DNA from: Altererythrobacter sp. XM-24bin4
Lineage (GTDB): Bacteria; Pseudomonadota; Alphaproteobacteria; Sphingomonadales; Sphingomonadaceae
Assembly (NCBI GenBank): GCA_003149575.1
Contig: QCWG01000001.1
Span: 897,183-961,182, forward strand
DNA length: 64,000 bases
Reading direction: 5' to 3'
The notes beneath the pieces are model-generated. The model did not search any database. It had not been told where the DNA came from and saw nothing but the letters and a program-made list of their open reading frames with translations. The stretch's first letter is position 1; each line of letters starts with the position of its first letter. The translations under genes and the position numbers were made by a program. Shown here in pieces: positions 62,306-64,000 of this stretch.

Positions 62306-62788
62306 TCAGCCGAAGGGACCGTTAAGTTCAATAACCTGCCAGTTAAGCGCGCCAGCAATCGTCACCCAGATCAGATAGGGCACCAGCAAGAGGCTGGATA
62401 GCCGCGAAATCCGCCCGGTATAGATGAGCAGGAACAGGATCGAGAGCCAAAGCAACAACAGTTCGGCAAAGGCCCAATCCGGGCGTTGCATGCGGAAGAA
62501 CATCAGGCTCCACAGGATGTTGAGAAAGGCGTTCAGTGCGAAATGGCCAATTACCCAGTCGCGCTTGCCGGCAGTAGGGGCTCGTTCCCATGCAATTACA
62601 GCTGAAATGCAAACCAGCGCGAAGATTGTTGTCCAAGCGATCGGAAAGATCACATCTGGCGGATTCCAGCTCGGTTTTTCAAGCGATTGATACCACGGGC
62701 CAAGATCAGTGATCGTTGCCCCTAGAAATGCGACGCACATCGCAGCCACCGCTGCAACAATAAATGGAATAACCCAGTTTGTGTTCAT
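62306..62788 (-). CDS. tspO: TspO/MBR family protein
   Basis: 160 residues, five helices. WYQSLEKPSWNPPDVIFPIAWT and the later NAFLNILWSLMFF are the family signature. TspO binds tetrapyrroles and haem-related ligands and in Rhodobacter acts in oxygen control of pigment genes. Overlaps bchP as ATGA. Confidence 0.95.
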   Translation of the reverse strand: MNTNWVIPFIVAAVAAMCVAFLGATITDLGPWYQSLEKPSWNPPDVIFPIAWTTIFALVCISAVIAWERAPTAGKRDWVIGHFALNAFLNILWSLMFFRMQRPDWAFAELLLLWLSILFLLIYTGRISRLSSLLLVPYLIWVTIAGALNWQVIELNGPFG

Positions 62789-63978
62789 CTAGCCATCGGC
62801 CTCAATCCCAGCAGATGCGCTGTATCCTTGAGGAAAATTTTCAGATGCGCAAGCGGCTTGGCGCGGACCAGGCGTTTGTTCATATAGGCTTGCCAGGTCA
62901 GCTGCTGAACGTCCGCATCATCGCACATGTCGACAAAACGCTCCCGGCGCTTGTCGCTGGAATACCAGAAAAACTGCATCATCCCCAGGATCCAGAACAC
63001 GCGGCCATGCTCCTTCATAAAACGCTTGCGAGCTCCCTTGAGTGCAGTCGGATTGCCAGAGACGACGAACTCGCTCGCGGCCTCAGCTGCAATCCGACCG
63101 CAAGTCATAGCATAATAGATGCCTTCACCTGACGCTGGTGCGACGACACCAGCCGCATCGCCAGCGACGAGCACATCCTTGCCATTGTCCCAACGCTTGA
63201 GCGGCTTCAATGGGATCGGTGCGCCTTCCTTTCGGATCGTTTTGCAGGCATCGAGACCTAGCTCGTCGCGCATGTCAGATACAGTGGCGCGCAAGGGGAA
63301 GCCTTTGTTCGCACTGCCAAGACCAATGCTGGAGGTGTGCCCGTGGGGGAATATCCAGGCGTAGAAATCTGGCGAGAGTTTGCCCTGATAGAAGACATCG
63401 CAGCGCGCTGGATCAAAGCCTCGGTTGTTTGCGGGCGGGCTTTCGATCACTTCGTGATAGGCGAACACGCATTTCATGTCTTCCGCGCCATCAATGTTCT
63501 GCCGTGCGACTTTCGAACGGGCGCCTTCCGCACCGATCACCAACTTGGCTCGCACTTTCTCAAGTTCTCCGCCGCGACTGGTGCGAAAACACACATGCGT
63601 TCCTTGTCCGTCTCGCTCGATTGTCTCGAAGCTTCCGGTACAGCGTACCGCCCCGTCATTCGCCGCGCGTTGGCGTAGCCATTCGTCGAATACGTCGCGG
63701 TCGACCATTCCAACAAAGCCGATTTCGCCAACCGGCATGTCTACTTTGCGCCCGGACGGTGCAATCATGCGCGCGGATCGCGCTTTGGCAACAAGCAAAG
63801 AGTGCGGGATATCGAAATCTTCCAGCAAACGCGGAGGCACTGCACCGCCGCACGGCTTGATCCGGCCAGCACGGTCAAGCAGCATGACCTTGTGGCCGGC
63901 TTTCGCCAAATCGCTTGCCGCTGTTGCCCCTGCAGGCCCGCCTCCTACGACTACAACATCATAGAGTTCATTGGTCAT
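62785..63978 (-). CDS. bchP: Geranylgeranyl reductase
   Basis: 397 residues. FAD-dependent: VVVVGGGPAGATAASDLAKAG at the N-terminus, RIKPCGGAVPPRLL, and VLVAGDAAGVVAPASGEGIYYAM near 280. Reduces the geranylgeranyl tail to phytyl in the last step of bacteriochlorophyll a synthesis. AGGAGG lies before the ATG near the window edge, so the promoter and upstream gene are outside. Confidence 0.96.
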   Translation of the reverse strand: MTNELYDVVVVGGGPAGATAASDLAKAGHKVMLLDRAGRIKPCGGAVPPRLLEDFDIPHSLLVAKARSARMIAPSGRKVDMPVGEIGFVGMVDRDVFDEWLRQRAANDGAVRCTGSFETIERDGQGTHVCFRTSRGGELEKVRAKLVIGAEGARSKVARQNIDGAEDMKCVFAYHEVIESPPANNRGFDPARCDVFYQGKLSPDFYAWIFPHGHTSSIGLGSANKGFPLRATVSDMRDELGLDACKTIRKEGAPIPLKPLKRWDNGKDVLVAGDAAGVVAPASGEGIYYAMTCGRIAAEAASEFVVSGNPTALKGARKRFMKEHGRVFWILGMMQFFWYSSDKRRERFVDMCDDADVQQLTWQAYMNKRLVRAKPLAHLKIFLKDTAHLLGLRPMAR

Positions 63979-64000
63979 AGGATTGCTGCCTCCTTGGCTT

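Noticed and set aside
1..64000. CRISPR arrays, insertion sequences and rRNA genes
   Set aside because: No regularly spaced repeats, no transposase-like protein and no rRNA sequence were seen on either strand.

Overview
The window reads as a chromosomal segment of an aerobic anoxygenic phototrophic alphaproteobacterium of the Sphingomonadales, most likely Erythrobacteraceae (Erythrobacter/Porphyrobacter-like). The reasons are a photosynthesis gene cluster in the order bchIDO / crtCDF / bchCXYZ-pufBALMC / tspO-bchP, a GcrA regulator, the crtW-crtZ carotenoid pair, a BciA-type 8-vinyl reductase and sphingomonad-like housekeeping neighbourhoods. The assignment rests on gene content read by eye, not on a database search.

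Layout. 1-9.4 kb: 3' end of a Ppx/GppA phosphatase, a queuosine-precursor transporter, tRNA-Arg(TCT), a NUDIX hydrolase, then a long minus-strand run: leuC, a zinc-ribbon membrane protein, a tiny membrane protein, an exported metallo-beta-lactamase-fold protein, leuD, a quinone-oxidoreductase-like protein, a DUF1476 protein, bolA and grxD. 9.5-12.4 kb: thioesterase-crtW-crtZ on the plus strand, convergent with bciA, DUF454 and sufE. 12.9-16.7 kb: an expanded phage-shock (psp) locus with PspA, PspB, PspC and three further PspB-like small proteins behind a clear sigma-54 promoter, with pspF divergent. 16.8-17.7 kb: a metzincin-type protease gene broken by an amber codon at its catalytic glutamate. 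17.9-32.8 kb: core information-processing genes (rimP-nusA-ylxR-infB, rbfA, truB-rpsO-pnp) mixed with tdk, an AbgT transporter, YceI, a MarR-GNAT fusion and an M50 protease. 32.9-36.9 kb: an HxlR regulator with a perfect palindrome, a SpeE-like protein, two gene remnants, gcrA, an orphan ABC-2 permease and hspQ.

37.1-44.7 kb: tRNA-Ser(CGA) followed by a segment of visibly lower GC, many unknown genes and no core functions. It looks like an acquired island. It carries a T5orf172-type GIY-YIG protein, a MutT-like NUDIX protein and a 653-residue DUF2075 helicase-like protein with a nuclease-like N-terminus (a possible defence module). It also carries a tandem pair of tiny paralogous ORFs and an ORF that needs a frameshift in a T8 tract.

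44.7-64 kb: the photosynthesis cluster. BchI/D/O act in or near Mg-chelation, BchXYZ and BchC make bacteriochlorophyll a from chlorophyllide, CrtC/D/F build the acyclic methoxylated carotenoids, PufBALMC form LH1, reaction centre and its tetraheme cytochrome, and BchP reduces the geranylgeranyl tail. Five perfect TGT-N12-ACA PpsR/CrtJ-type boxes are visible: one on the bchI start, one between crtD and crtF, and three in tandem ahead of bchC. An unreported-looking 42-codon ORF is translationally coupled to both bchZ and pufB, in the place where Rhodobacter has pufQ. crtW/crtZ and bciA lie about 35 kb away, so pigment genes sit in at least two places.
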